A stretch of 64,000 nt of DNA from Streptomyces leeuwenhoekii (GCF_001013905.1 NZ_LN831790.1:1-64000), one strand, 5' to 3'. Shown: positions 26,786 to 35,926, numbered from the stretch's first letter. Made by a program: numbers and translations. The notes: a model not told the origin generated them from the letters alone.

Positions 26786-28261
26786 TCAGGGTCGCCGGCG
26801 GAACCAGCCGCGGCCCCGCCCCGGCTCGGGGTCGTCCTCCGGCGCCGGCGGCGCGGCGGCCTCGAGGCGGGCGGCTTCAGCGGCGGCCTCCTTGCGGGCG
26901 ACGTCGTCGGCGTGGCACGGGCCGCACACCGACTTGTCCCCGGCCCGTACGGCGGTCCGGTGCACGGTGATCTCCTCCCAGCGCTCGTCGGTGAACTTCC
27001 CCCCGCACCGCGTGCACACCAGGCGCTCCGCCTCCCTCTGCGCGGCGCGGCGCTGCTGGTCCGCCGCGTCGGCGCGGGCCTCCTGGGCGCGGTAGAGGGC
27101 GTGGCCGTCTGGGTTGTCGAGCGCGGCCGTCAGTGTCTGCTCCCCGGTCCGTCCCAGCCGCCGCCACACCGCCGCACCGGCGCCGTGCTCTGTCAGCTGC
27201 TCCAGGGTGGTGACGACGACGGGCACCGCCTGGCGGTAGTCCCGCGCGGTGACCGCCTTCGGGTAGAGGGTGTCGTACCGGCGCGGCGCCCAGTAGCGGC
27301 GGCCGGCTTCCTCCAGTACGGCGACCGTGTTGGCGACCTTCGCCTCGGTGGTGTCCGCGAACACGAACGCCACCGGGACCAGGCCCTCCCGGCCGGTCGG
27401 CGGGTAGACCCGCCGCCACAGCCGCTGCTCGTGGTCGACGTGCTCGATCCCGTCCGGCCGGGAGCGGACCAGGTCCACGGTGTACTTGTGCGCGTCCTTC
27501 GGGAGCAGCCGGCCCCACTCCCAGTACCGGCGCAGCTTGGCGACCAGCTCGTGCGCGTCCTCGGTTCGGCGGTCGATCTCCAGCAACATCACCGGCACCC
27601 CGGCCTCCGGCGCCCGCACCACCAGGTCCGCCCGCTGGACGTACCCGTCCGCGAGCCGGTGCGGAATCTCGGTGGCGAAGCCGAGCCGGTGCCCGATCCC
27701 GGCGCGGTGGAGTTCGGCGGCCGTCGAGGTGACCGCTGCTGCGTGGTCGTCGTAGCTGGTGCCGAGCAGTTCCCCGGTGACCGGGTCGTACTTCTCCTCG
27801 CGCAGCGCCGATACTCGTATGCCCTTCGGCTCCAGCAGCTTCTTCGCCTCACGGTGTCCTCGGGCGGTCAGCACCCACACCTGCCGCTGGTCCTCCCGGA
27901 CCGTCTCGATCCTCACCAGGCGGTGGTCCTCCAGATCCAGGAGGTTGTCCCGCGTGAGCTTGTCGTGCTGGTTGTCCGGACGGGTCAGCTTCCACAACTG
28001 GTCGGGCGTCGCCCTTTGGAAGATCCCCAGCGCTTGCAGCAGTTCCCTCCGCCGGGGCTCTGTCGAGTTCTTCCTGTGAGTAGGACGCCTTGGGACATGA
28101 GAGTTGTCGGACCTGCGGCGACCCTCTGTCCGCCGGGCCTGACCTGCAAAAACGTCCGGCCCGTGGTGACGGGGCGCGGAGGGGGTGACGGAGGGGTCCA
28201 CGGAGGGGGCCTCTCCGGTCCGGTCGAGGGGCTGCTCGGGCTCGTCTGCGGTGCTCGCCAC
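26786..28261 (-). CDS. replication-relaxation family protein, copy 1
   Basis: A 491-residue protein starting at the GTG at 28261, which has AGGAG six bases upstream; the same signal is conserved in copy 2. The N-terminus holds a winged helix (LLQALGIFQRATPDQLWKL, then LLDLEDHRLVRIE). The middle has LLEIDRRTE and a nuclease-like core, and the C-terminus carries CTRCGGKF...CGPC, a zinc ribbon, followed by a charged tail. It belongs to the replication-relaxation family of Streptomyces plasmid proteins, presumed to act at the plasmid origin. It is divergent from the 184-residue gene at 28500, with a conserved hairpin between them. Copy 2 lies at 34203-35687. Confidence 0.8.
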   Translation of the reverse strand: MASTADEPEQPLDRTGEAPSVDPSVTPSAPRHHGPDVFAGQARRTEGRRRSDNSHVPRRPTHRKNSTEPRRRELLQALGIFQRATPDQLWKLTRPDNQHDKLTRDNLLDLEDHRLVRIETVREDQRQVWVLTARGHREAKKLLEPKGIRVSALREEKYDPVTGELLGTSYDDHAAAVTSTAAELHRAGIGHRLGFATEIPHRLADGYVQRADLVVRAPEAGVPVMLLEIDRRTEDAHELVAKLRRYWEWGRLLPKDAHKYTVDLVRSRPDGIEHVDHEQRLWRRVYPPTGREGLVPVAFVFADTTEAKVANTVAVLEEAGRRYWAPRRYDTLYPKAVTARDYRQAVPVVVTTLEQLTEHGAGAAVWRRLGRTGEQTLTAALDNPDGHALYRAQEARADAADQQRRAAQREAERLVCTRCGGKFTDERWEEITVHRTAVRAGDKSVCGPCHADDVARKEAAAEAARLEAAAPPAPEDDPEPGRGRGWFRRRP

Positions 28262-28387
28262 AGGGCGCTCCTGAAAGGTGGGGCGGGCCGATCCCGCCAT
28301 TCACCTTCTACAGGTCCGGTTTTCGGCTCCCGTGTGACGCCGGCCTTGGAGAACCCCTCCGCCGTGACCGCATCGTGATCAACCGGA

Positions 28388-28407
28388 AGGGGGAGAGTTC
28401 TCCCCCT
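28388..28407. promoter_or_regulatory. conserved hairpin between divergent plasmid genes, copy 1
   Basis: AGGGGGAGA and TCTCCCCCT pair around a GT centre. The equivalent site at 35810-35835 keeps the core GGGGGAGA-GT-TCTCCCCC but extends the stem with different paired bases, so pairing is preserved although the outer sequence changed. Position between divergent genes suggests an operator or an origin element. Confidence 0.55.
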
Positions 28408-28499
28408 CAGCGGCCGGACTCTGTCCACAGGACCTCAAGCCGAGCATCGGTTCCGAGGCCGCCGCGATCCGCGGGGCGGCCCGTACGTGAGGAGCCGAC

Positions 28500-29054
28500 A
28501 TGCCCGACACCACGCCGCTCACCCCGATGACCCCGCACGAGGCCATCAGCGCTTTCAGCTACCTCCGGGCCGTCCAGGCCGACGACGTCGACATCGCCCG
28601 CGAGTTCGCCGGTGTTGCACCGCAGATGCCCGAGCTGCTCGTCGACGTCGCCGAGCGCATTGTCGTCCCGGTCACCGCGCTGCCCGGCCCGGAGGCCGGC
28701 GAGCCGTGCGAGGACACCTTCGCCCTGGAGGCCCTCGGTCGGGTCTTCGTGACTTCGCTGCGGATCTGGGCGCAGGCCGGGCCGGACACGGCGGAGGGCA
28801 TAGCCCGCGCCGTCATCGACTTCGCGCAGGAGTTCCTCACCGAGGACCACGAGGACGTCGCCGACACCCTGCGCCAGTTGGAGGCCGTCGGCGTGGGCCA
28901 AGCCCTCGATGCGCACCCCGCACCGACCGGTGCGCACCCGGTGCGCCTCACTGTCGTGTGGTGCGCGCTGTCCATCGCGGTGCGCACCATCGGTGCTGGC
29001 GCACCGCACAGGGGCGCCACGGAGCGGTGGGCGCCTATATCACACACCCCCTAA
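28500..29054 (+). CDS. plasmid protein of unknown function (ORF184), copy 1
   Basis: A 184-residue acidic protein, MPDTTPLTPMTPHEAISAF at the N-terminus, mostly helical with no membrane segment. Residues 1-138 align with the frameshifted copy at 35927-36371 (shared AFxYxRAxQAxDxD, EPCxxxF and LTEDHxxVADxLRQLEA). The natural C-terminus of copy 2 ends shortly after HPAHRT, whereas copy 1 reads on through the repeat cluster and into the IS110 left end, so the last 40 residues are probably acquired. Function is unknown; constant linkage to the replication-relaxation gene suggests a maintenance role. Confidence 0.65.
   Translation: MPDTTPLTPMTPHEAISAFSYLRAVQADDVDIAREFAGVAPQMPELLVDVAERIVVPVTALPGPEAGEPCEDTFALEALGRVFVTSLRIWAQAGPDTAEGIARAVIDFAQEFLTEDHEDVADTLRQLEAVGVGQALDAHPAPTGAHPVRLTVVWCALSIAVRTIGAGAPHRGATERWAPISHTP
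28908..29015. repeat. GGTGCGCACC-type repeat cluster 1
   Basis: The palindrome GGTGCGCACC occurs at 28929-28938 and 28979-28988, with shorter variants (GATGCGCACC, GGTGCGCC, GGTGCGCG, GGCGCACC) between. The cluster lies at the end of ORF184 and directly left of the IS110 element. Its continuation is found right of the IS at 30866-30985, so the array was probably split by the insertion. Iteron or partition-site function is possible. Confidence 0.6.
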
Positions 29055-29059
29055 TGGGC

Positions 29060-29480
29060 AGTGATGCGGGGCACCGCCAGGCCCACCCCGGCCGATCGAG
29101 GCCCTGAAAGAGACTGCGGGCCCCACATCACTTTCTCGTGACGGTGGTCGGTTCCGGAGAAGCCGTTCACACCCCCTGGGACTGGATCCCTTGGTCAAGA
29201 GCCGGCCTCCGGGACCGTCCACTGTCACGAGCCCGTACGACGGCCGCATCCGCCCCGATGATCGGATCGTTGACGCTTGTGGTCCGAGCCGCCCACAGGG
29301 GGCACCTCTCACCACGCCTGGAGCTGCCGAGCTCTGGAACAGACCGAGGGCCCTGTGAGCCGCTGGGGTCACAAACGGCTGATCGGATGCAGGGCCATTG
29401 AGCCCTTCCATTAGGGAGACGCGTGCCCCCGCACGGCTGCGACCAGCAGCACGCCCCCGACCGAGAGGACGAACACGACA
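29060..29480 (+). ncRNA. candidate bridge RNA region of the IS110 element
   Basis: The long noncoding end next to an IS110 transposase is where bridge RNAs, the guide RNAs of this family, are encoded. The region has no credible reading frame, contains several potential stems (for example CGGCCG/CGGCCG and GAGCTC runs) and is conserved to within about three changes in the solitary copy. Exact RNA ends and the target- and donor-binding loops cannot be fixed by eye. Confidence 0.4.
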
Positions 29481-29482
29481 CG

Positions 29483-30724
29483 ATGACCGTCACCTGCGGA
29501 ATCGATTGGGCCAGCGACCACCACGACGTCGCCCTGGTCGACCATGAGGGGACCTTGTTAGCAAGGGCCCGGATCACCGACGACCTCGCCGGCCTGCACC
29601 AGCTCCTCGAGCTCCTCACCACCCACGGCGACACCGCGAACGCCCCGGCCCCCATCGCGATCGAGACCTCCCGCGGCCTCCTCGTCGCCTGCCTCCGCGC
29701 GACCGGCCGGCCCGTCTACGCCATCAACCCAATGGCCGCCGCCCGCTACCGCGACCGCCACACGGTCACCCGCAAGAAGTCCGACCACCTCGACGCCATG
29801 GTGCTCGCGAACATCCTGCGCACGGACAAGGCCGCACACCGGCCGCTGCCCGACGACAGCGAGCTCGCCCAAGCAATCGCTGTCCTGGCCCGCGCCCAGC
29901 AGGACGCGGTCTGGGACCGCACCCAGGCGGGCAACAAACTCCGTTCCCACCTGCGCGAATACTTCCCCGGCTACCTTGCTGCCTTCCAGCACAACCGCGA
30001 AGGGATCAGCAGCAGTGTCGCCCGCGCCGTGCTGGCCGCGGCCCCCACCCCCGAGCAGGCAGCCAAGCTCACCCGCGCCCAGCTGCGCTCGCTGCTGAAG
30101 AAGGCCGGCCGCCAGCGCGGCATCGAGGCGGAAGTCGAACGACTGCGAGACGCCCTGCGAGTCCCGCAGATGCGCCAGCCCCCACAGGTCGAGCAAGCCA
30201 TGGGACGCCAGGCCATCGCCCTACTCAGACAGCTCGAAGCCGCCTGCACCAGCGTCGACGACCTCACCGAAGCGACGGTGGAGTCTTTTGACACGCACCC
30301 GGACGCCGAGATCATCACCAGCTTTCCAGGGCTCGGGTCTCTCACCGGCGCCCGGGTGCTCGCCGAGATCGGCGACGACCGATCTCGATTCACCGACGCG
30401 AAGGGCCTCAAAGCCTTCGCCGGGGCCGCACCGGTCACCCGGGCGTCCGGCAGAAGCCTCGCGGTCATGGCCCGCAGGGTCAAGAACCAGCGTCTGGCCT
30501 CGGTCGGCTACGTCTGGGCGTTCGCCAGCCTGACCGCCTCCCCCGGCGCCCGAGCCCACTACGACAGGCGACGAACCGACGGAGACCGCCACACCGCCGC
30601 CCAGCGCAACCTCTTCAACCGTATGCTCGGCTGCCTCCACCACTGCCTCACCAAGCGCACCCCCTACGACGAACTCACCGCGTTCCCCACCACACCGACC
30701 CCACAACTCACCATCGCCGCTTGA
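29483..30724 (+). CDS. IS110-family transposase/recombinase
   Basis: A 413-residue protein from the ATG at 29483. The N-terminal RuvC-like DEDD domain shows Asp8 in GIDWASDHHD, Glu61 in IAIETSRG, and Asp101/Asp104 in RKKSDHLDAMVLANIL. The C-terminal Tnp domain has SFPGLGSLTGARVLAEIGDD and GAAPVTRASGRS, with the catalytic-serine region of IS110 enzymes. Length and motif order are normal, so the protein looks intact and probably active, acting with the guide RNA of its noncoding end. The gene interrupts the right part of the ORF184/repeat region. Confidence 0.92.
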   Translation: MTVTCGIDWASDHHDVALVDHEGTLLARARITDDLAGLHQLLELLTTHGDTANAPAPIAIETSRGLLVACLRATGRPVYAINPMAAARYRDRHTVTRKKSDHLDAMVLANILRTDKAAHRPLPDDSELAQAIAVLARAQQDAVWDRTQAGNKLRSHLREYFPGYLAAFQHNREGISSSVARAVLAAAPTPEQAAKLTRAQLRSLLKKAGRQRGIEAEVERLRDALRVPQMRQPPQVEQAMGRQAIALLRQLEAACTSVDDLTEATVESFDTHPDAEIITSFPGLGSLTGARVLAEIGDDRSRFTDAKGLKAFAGAAPVTRASGRSLAVMARRVKNQRLASVGYVWAFASLTASPGARAHYDRRRTDGDRHTAAQRNLFNRMLGCLHHCLTKRTPYDELTAFPTTPTPQLTIAA

Positions 30725-31313
30725 CAGATCAACTGCATCGGATGTCTTGACCGCGGCCTGGCCGGCGGCCGAAACGTGCTGTGGCAAGGAGAAGCGTTCT
30801 CGGTAGCGGACCTGGGCAAGGGGTTGCGCACGCACCCGGCAGAACCTGCCAAGAGGTCGGTCGACGGTGCGCGCACCAGTGCGGTGCGCAACATCTGGTG
30901 CGGTGCACCGGGGCGCGCGAGAGCGGCGGCCATCGCCGGGTGGTGCGCACCGGGTGCGGTGGCGGGCATCGCGGTGCGCACCAGAGTGGAGTCCACTTGG
31001 TGAACAATGTCCGGCACCCTCACCACAGCCAGGCGTTGGAGTGACCGTACCCGGGACAGAGCATGCGCGTCGCGGCGCGCGGCCGTGTTGCCGATGCGGT
31101 TCTGCTGGGACCGGGGCCGCGACGGCCGGGGGCGGCCGCTGGCCGTCCTGCTCACGGCCAGCCAGCGCCACGACGGCGGTCTGCGCACGCTCGCTTCTCA
31201 AGCGGATCCGAGTGCCCCGCGCCTTCCCGAGACCGCTGTCGAATTTTGTCCGCTGTCGTGTAGACAACCAGGCTGCCTGTTGGCTACCCCACAAAGGGCG
31301 ATTCCGCCCGCGT
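30725..31313. repeat. intergenic: repeat cluster 2 and a tiny IS5-type relic
   Basis: GGTGCGCACC occurs at 30942-30951 and 30973-30982, with variants from 30866 onward (GGTGCGCGCACC, GGTGCGCAAC, GGTGCGGTG). This is the other half of the array broken by the IS110. Further on, 31121-31180 reads DGRGRPLAVLLTASQRHDGG on the plus strand, a fragment of an IS5/IS427-type transposase without a gene around it. Nothing else is recognised. Confidence 0.5.
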
Positions 31314-31688
31314 TTACCTCTTTGTGGAGGTGGACGGGCTGTCGATCACGTCGGCGGCCGTGGCGTGGACAGGCAGAAGTGAGTCGACGCCGGTCATGCA
31401 GAGCATGCGCATCAGGCGGTTGGGGACAGCGGCGAGGCTGAGCGAGCCGCCCGCTTCCTGAGCCGCGTGCCAGATGCCGATGATCGCGCTCAGACCGGAG
31501 GAGTCGCAGAAGCCGACCTGTGCCAGGTCAAGGACCAAGCACGGGTGTCCTTGCTGAATGATCTCCAGGGCTCCGGAACGCAGGGTGGGCGCGGTCTGCA
31601 CGTCCACATCCCCGACAACCGTGGCGACCGCGAGCCCGGGGTGGGGGTGCCGGACGGTCAGGTGAAGCGTGTGGGTCACGTCAGTCAT
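31314..31688 (-). CDS. STAS-domain anti-sigma factor antagonist
   Basis: A 124-residue STAS protein with LVLDLAQVGFCDSSGLSAII, in which the DSSG serine is the phosphorylation site. The ATG at 31688 overlaps the stop of the upstream phosphatase gene (TGATG), with AGGAG formed by the end of that gene, so translation is coupled. The expected role is that of a phosphatase substrate: dephosphorylation by the SpoIIE-type partner would make it bind an anti-sigma kinase. The pair is paralogous to 52006-53882. Confidence 0.85.
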   Translation of the reverse strand: MTDVTHTLHLTVRHPHPGLAVATVVGDVDVQTAPTLRSGALEIIQQGHPCLVLDLAQVGFCDSSGLSAIIGIWHAAQEAGGSLSLAAVPNRLMRMLCMTGVDSLLPVHATAADVIDSPSTSTKR

Positions 31689-33130
31689 CACTCCTGGCCG
31701 AAGTGTTGGGGCGCGGCGGTGGTATGGGCGGTGGCGGCGACACCGCTGTCAGGTGCCGTTTCGGGGCCAGGCACGGACAGGGCCAGCAGGGCCACGTCGT
31801 CGCCGGCTTCGTCGGGCATGGAGGCCAGCAACGTGACGGCATCTTCGACCAGGGACGTGGCCGTCACCGGCCCGGTGCGCTGGTGGAGGAAGCCGGTCAG
31901 GCCGTCCTCGCCGAGCATGGCGCCCTGGGTGGTCCGGACTTCGGTCAGCCCGTCGGTGTAGAGGAAGAGGCCCTCCCCGGGCGCCAGGGAGAAGGTGGCC
32001 TGAGCGAAGGAGGCCTGGGGGAAGGCTCCGACGAGCATGCCGCCCTTGGGCCGGACCGCCTTGACCCATACCGCGCCGGTGTCGTCGGGGCGCACGTGGT
32101 AGGCGGGCGGGTGGCCGCCGGTGGCGACTGTGACGGTGAAGCCGCCGTCCTCCCGAGGTACCAGGAGGCCGAAGAGGGCGGTGCAAAAGCGGCTTCCGGC
32201 GGTGGCGTCGGTGAGGAGGGTGGTGTTGAGCGTGCTCAGGACGGTGACCGGATCGGGGTCGATCTGGGCTGCGACGCGCAGGGTGTGGCGGGCCAGGGCG
32301 GTGACGGTCGCCGCCTCGGGGCCCTTGCCGCACACGTCACCGAGGAAGAACGCCCACCGGCTGCCGTCGACGGGGAAGACGTCGTAGAAGTCGCCGCCCA
32401 CATCGTGGACGGAGGCGGTGTGATAGTGGCAGGCCAGCTCCAGGCCGGGGACCACGGGAAGTGCCGGGGGCAGCAGGGTGCGCTGGAGGGTGGAGGCGAA
32501 CGCGGCGATGGCGGCTTTGTCCTTCTCCACCTGTTCCTTCGCCGCCCGTTCCACCTCCCGCCGCTCCTGCTCGTTGCGTAGTGCGCGCAGCGCCGACAGC
32601 CGCAGCTCCATCTCGTCCAGCACGATTGCGGCAAGATCCGCCAGTGTGGCGGTGTCGTCCTCGGTGATGGAGCGCGGCTTGGTGTCGAGGACATTGACCG
32701 TGCCCAGCCGGTGGCCGTCGGGGGTGATGATCGGTGCGGCGGCGTAGAAGCGCACACCCATCTCTCCGGCGACCAGCGGATTGTCTGCCGCCACGGGGTC
32801 ACGAAGGGTGTCGGGAATGACCAGCGCGTCATCGCGCAGAATCGCCGAGCCGCACAGGCCCGGATCGCGGCCGATCTCCTTGACGCCCTCCAGGCCGTGT
32901 GCGGCCTTGAACCAGATGCGGTCGGTGTCCACTATCGTGACTGTGGCCACGGGAACATCGAAGAGGCGGGCAGCCATCGCCGCCACCCGGTCGAACGCGC
33001 CGTCGGGCGGAGTGTCGAGGATGTCGTAGCGGCGTACTGCCGCAATACGGACCGCCTCCACATGTGGATCCGGGACCAGCTCGGGGCGCCGCCCGGGCGC
33101 CGGGTGGGCCGCCGAAGCCTGCTGCGTCAT
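31688..33130 (-). CDS. GAF-domain SpoIIE-type PP2C phosphatase
   Basis: A 480-residue protein from the ATG at 33130; the open frame further upstream is not conserved with the paralogue. Residues 25-170 form a GAF domain (RRYDILDTPPDGAFDR, then VATVTIVDTDRIWFKA and DPGLCGSAI). A short signalling coiled coil with EQERREVERAAKEQVEKD follows, ending in TLQRTLLPP, and then the SpoIIE phosphatase with VGGDFYDVFP, FFLGDVCGKG and a late DDVALLAL, giving the metal-binding aspartates. It should dephosphorylate the STAS protein encoded just downstream in response to a ligand or redox cue. Its coiled coil is about 25 residues shorter than in the paralogue. Confidence 0.88.
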   Translation of the reverse strand: MTQQASAAHPAPGRRPELVPDPHVEAVRIAAVRRYDILDTPPDGAFDRVAAMAARLFDVPVATVTIVDTDRIWFKAAHGLEGVKEIGRDPGLCGSAILRDDALVIPDTLRDPVAADNPLVAGEMGVRFYAAAPIITPDGHRLGTVNVLDTKPRSITEDDTATLADLAAIVLDEMELRLSALRALRNEQERREVERAAKEQVEKDKAAIAAFASTLQRTLLPPALPVVPGLELACHYHTASVHDVGGDFYDVFPVDGSRWAFFLGDVCGKGPEAATVTALARHTLRVAAQIDPDPVTVLSTLNTTLLTDATAGSRFCTALFGLLVPREDGGFTVTVATGGHPPAYHVRPDDTGAVWVKAVRPKGGMLVGAFPQASFAQATFSLAPGEGLFLYTDGLTEVRTTQGAMLGEDGLTGFLHQRTGPVTATSLVEDAVTLLASMPDEAGDDVALLALSVPGPETAPDSGVAATAHTTAAPQHFGQE

Positions 33131-33360
33131 CGGCTTTCCTCTCCGTCGATGGGCCGCCGCGAGCGGCACGAACCGACGCAGCCTAGATCGAGTACACGTC
33201 CCGACGCCAATGCCTCGGTGAACGCCAGATCTTTTGCGGCAGCATCGCTCACCTCCTTCCGGCGCTCCACTGTGGCCTCGCATGTTCGACTGGACAGATC
33301 ACCGCCAGTTACCGCGGCAAGCCGGAAAGAGGCGGGCAGGCAGGACTCGAGCAGGCTGCC
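33131..33360. other. upstream region of the phosphatase operon
   Basis: No gene is recognised on either strand. The stretch probably holds the promoter of the minus-strand phosphatase-STAS operon, but no clear -10/-35 pair stands out. Its right edge adjoins sequence duplicated from 23690. Confidence 0.3.
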
Positions 33361-33730
33361 GTGCCGGAGGTCTACAGGCGCGTTCCGGTCCCGTTTCCAC
33401 TTCTCCCGGTCTCATCTGGTGGCTTGCCCAGAATGGTTTCGCATGGGCTCGTGGTGCCGGATTCCGGGGCGGGTCAGGTGGTGGTGCGGCCGACCTGCGG
33501 CGGATGGCTGCGCCTGGCCCACACCCCCACACCGGTGCTCGACCTGCTGCGCATCGTCGGCCTCGACACCATCATCCCGCTGCACCCCACCCTCGACGAC
33601 GCCCTCGCACCTCAGCCCGCCACCTGACCCCCAGCACTCCTGCCCGGCCTCTCCCTGCCGGACCTCACCGCCGCATTGACGACCGGCGCGGGCACGGCGG
33701 CCTCGGGCGCCGCAACCCGCTGAGTCGTAC
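33361..33730 (+). pseudogene. deletion derivative of the HATPase-STAS block
   Basis: Positions 33385-33490 match 23700-23815, the end of the HATPase gene and its downstream sequence, and 33490-33730 match about 24700-24925, the last 45 codons of the STAS gene and its downstream DNA. The roughly 890 bases between them in the intact block are missing, so one deletion removed the kinase and the start of the STAS gene. The remaining frame encodes GGWLRLAHTPTPVLDLLRIV and stops normally at 33627. It cannot encode a working STAS domain because the DSSG loop is gone. Confidence 0.75.
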
Positions 33731-34202
33731 CCCGATCCCCGGCGCGGACGCGCCGCCCACCCCCGCTCCGTAGCTTCTACTTCCATTCCCAGCCAGGGAT
33801 ATGGGCGGCAGTCGGCCCCAGAGGGGATGCCAGCGGTCCGGCCACTCCGAAATCACATGGTGACCTGCACAGACACCGGGAGGGCTCGCCGGGTCGTGTA
33901 ATGCCTAGCGCAACCAGATGGCGCAACAGTAGGGGCAGCCCCTGTCGCAACCCGGCTTCGGGCGGCTTCACGCTGCCCGGGCCATGCCGTGGGCTCAGGC
34001 CCACTGACGCAGGTCGGTGCGCGCCGACGGCACCGAGCGGGGGGTATCCCCGTACGGATGCCACCACAGCCGTACTCTCAGGAACCGCTCCCGCGTGACT
34101 ACCGGGATCGCAGCGCCGTTGGACAGTGCGCCCCCCGAACTGGGCCCCGGGGCTGTCACGGCTGGCCCCGGGACCCGTGGCGTCTCGTGGGCCTGGCTCA
34201 GG
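33731..34202. other. intergenic, no gene recognised
   Basis: No frame on either strand has convincing codon structure or similarity to a recognisable protein. A GGGGCAGCCCC palindrome lies near 33930 and GGGGCC/GGCCCC runs near 34140-34175 could form a hairpin downstream of the minus-strand replication-relaxation gene. Confidence 0.3.
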
Positions 34203-35687
34203 TCAGCTACGGCGTCGGAAGAGGCCACGGCGCGGCTTGCCCGGCTCCTGACCCCGGTCCTCCTCCGGCTCCGACGTCGCGGCGACCTGACGCCGGGCGG
34301 CTTCGGCAGCGGCTTCCTGCCTGGCGACGTCATCGGCGTGGCAGCTCCCGCACACGGAGAGGTCGCCGGCTTTCCAGACGTCCCTCGCGGTGGTCTGCTT
34401 CCACCGTTCGTCGGTGAACTTCGTCCCGCACCGCGAGCACACCGGCCGCCGCGCCTCCCGTTCAGCAGCCATCCGCTGCTTCGCCTCCGCGTCGGCGCGG
34501 GCTGCCTGCTCGCGGAAGAGGATGTCGCCGTCTGGGTTGTCCAGTGCTGCCGTCAGTGTCTGCTCCCCGGTCCGTCCCAGCCGCCGCCACACCGCCGCGC
34601 CAGCGCCGTGCTCCTGGAGCTGTTCCAGGGTGGTGACGACGACCGGCACCGCCTGGCTGTAGTCCTTCGCCGTGATCCCCTGGTGGTAGGTCTCGTACCG
34701 GCGCGGCGCCCAGTAGGGGCGGCCGGCTTCCTCCAGTACGGCGACCGTGTTGGCGACCTTCGCCTTGGTGGTGTCGGCGAACACGAACGCGAGTGGCACC
34801 AGGCCCTCCCGGCCGGTCGGCGGGTAGACCCGCCGCCACAGCCGCTGCTCGTGGTCGACGTCCTCGATCGCGTCGGGCCGGGAGCGGACCAGGTCCACGG
34901 TGTGCTTGTCCGCGTCCTTCGGGAGCAGCCGGCCCCACTGCCAGTACCGGCGCAGCTTGGCGACCAGGTCGTGCGCGTCCTCGGTGCGGCGGTCGATCTC
35001 CAGCAGCATCACCGGCACCCCGGCCGCCGGCGCCCGCACCACCAGGTCCGCCCGCTGCACGTACCCGTCCGCGAGCCGGTGCCCGATCTCGGTCTGGAAG
35101 CCGAGCCGGTGACCGATCCCGGCCCGGTGGAGCTCGGCGGCCGTCGAGGTGACCGCCGCCGCGTGGTCGTCGTAGCTGGTGCCGAGCAGCTCCCCGGTGA
35201 CCGGGTCGTACTTCTTCTCGCGCAGCGCCGAGACCCGTATGCCCTTCGGCTCCAGCAGCTTCTTCGCCTCGCCGTGCCCTCGCTTGGTCAGCACCCACAC
35301 CTGCCGCTGGTCCTCCTGCACCGACTCGATCCTCACCAGGTGGTGATCCTGAAGATCCAGGAGGTTGTCCCGCGTGAGCTTGTCGTGCCGGTTGTCCGGA
35401 CGGGTCAGCTTCCACAACTGATCGGCAGTCGCCCGCTGGAAGATCCCCAACGCTTGCAGGAGCTCCCGGCGTCGAGGCTCGGTCGAAGTCCTCCTGTGCT
35501 TCGGACGCCTTGCCACATCTGCATGAGGGTTGTCGGACCTCCGACCGCCCCCTGCCCGCCGGGCCTGAGCTGCGGAAACGTCCGGCCCGTGGTGACGGGG
35601 CGCGGAGGGGGTGATGAAGGGGCCCACGGAGGGGGCCTCTCCGGTCCGGTCAAAGGGCTGCTCGGGCTCGTCTGCGGCGCTCGCCAC
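34203..35687 (-). CDS. replication-relaxation family protein, copy 2
   Basis: A 494-residue paralogue of the protein at 26786, with most residues identical. The GTG at 35687 follows AGGAG at six bases, exactly as in copy 1. It keeps the winged helix (LLQALGIFQRATADQLWKL), LLEIDRRTE and the C-terminal zinc ribbon (CSRCGTKF...CGSC). Differences concentrate in the linker after residue 40 and in the tail. Like copy 1 it is divergent from an ORF184-type gene, here broken, with a conserved hairpin between. Two intact copies on one replicon suggest fusion of related plasmids or duplication of the origin cassette. Confidence 0.8.
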   Translation of the reverse strand: MASAADEPEQPFDRTGEAPSVGPFITPSAPRHHGPDVSAAQARRAGGGRRSDNPHADVARRPKHRRTSTEPRRRELLQALGIFQRATADQLWKLTRPDNRHDKLTRDNLLDLQDHHLVRIESVQEDQRQVWVLTKRGHGEAKKLLEPKGIRVSALREKKYDPVTGELLGTSYDDHAAAVTSTAAELHRAGIGHRLGFQTEIGHRLADGYVQRADLVVRAPAAGVPVMLLEIDRRTEDAHDLVAKLRRYWQWGRLLPKDADKHTVDLVRSRPDAIEDVDHEQRLWRRVYPPTGREGLVPLAFVFADTTKAKVANTVAVLEEAGRPYWAPRRYETYHQGITAKDYSQAVPVVVTTLEQLQEHGAGAAVWRRLGRTGEQTLTAALDNPDGDILFREQAARADAEAKQRMAAEREARRPVCSRCGTKFTDERWKQTTARDVWKAGDLSVCGSCHADDVARQEAAAEAARRQVAATSEPEEDRGQEPGKPRRGLFRRRS

Positions 35688-35809
35688 AGGGTGCTCCTGG
35701 AGGTGGGGCGGGCCGATCCCGCCATTCACCTCGTACAGGTGTGGAATTCGGACTCCGTGTGACGCCGGTCGGGGAGAACCCCTCCGTCGTGACCGCATCG
35801 TGATCAACC

Positions 35810-35835
35810 TGGCGGGGGAGAGTTCTCCCCCGCCA
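35810..35835. promoter_or_regulatory. conserved hairpin between divergent plasmid genes, copy 2
   Basis: TGGCGGGGGAGA and TCTCCCCCGCCA pair perfectly over 12 bases around GT. Relative to copy 1 (28388-28407) the outer stem has different but still paired bases, evidence of selection for the structure. The flanking TCTGTCCACAGG, a DnaA-box-like run, is also conserved in both copies. Confidence 0.55.
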
Positions 35836-35926
35836 GTGGCCGGACTCTGTCCACAGGGCCGCAGTTCGAGGGTGTCTTCGAGGCCGCCGCGATCAGCAGG
35901 GGCGGCCCGAACGTTAAGGAGCTGTC

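Larger units (their letters stand above)
29037..30760 (+). mobile_element. IS110-family insertion sequence (right boundary uncertain)
   Basis: The element carries one transposase gene preceded by a noncoding left end of about 440 bases. The left boundary is set by comparison with the solitary copy at 36542-36939: both begin with the shared TATCACACACCCC and remain nearly identical afterwards. IS110 elements lack clear terminal inverted repeats, so the right boundary after the transposase stop (30724) is a guess. It is inserted within a GGTGCGCACC repeat array. Confidence 0.75.

Noticed and set aside
26375..28378. Long plus-strand frame opposite replication-relaxation copy 1, repeated at 34017-35762
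   Set aside because: Antisense of a clearly coding gene; its conservation follows from the duplicated coding strand.
28908..30985. Short open frames across the GGTGCGCACC clusters
   Set aside because: They translate to low-complexity peptides in every frame and have no start signals.
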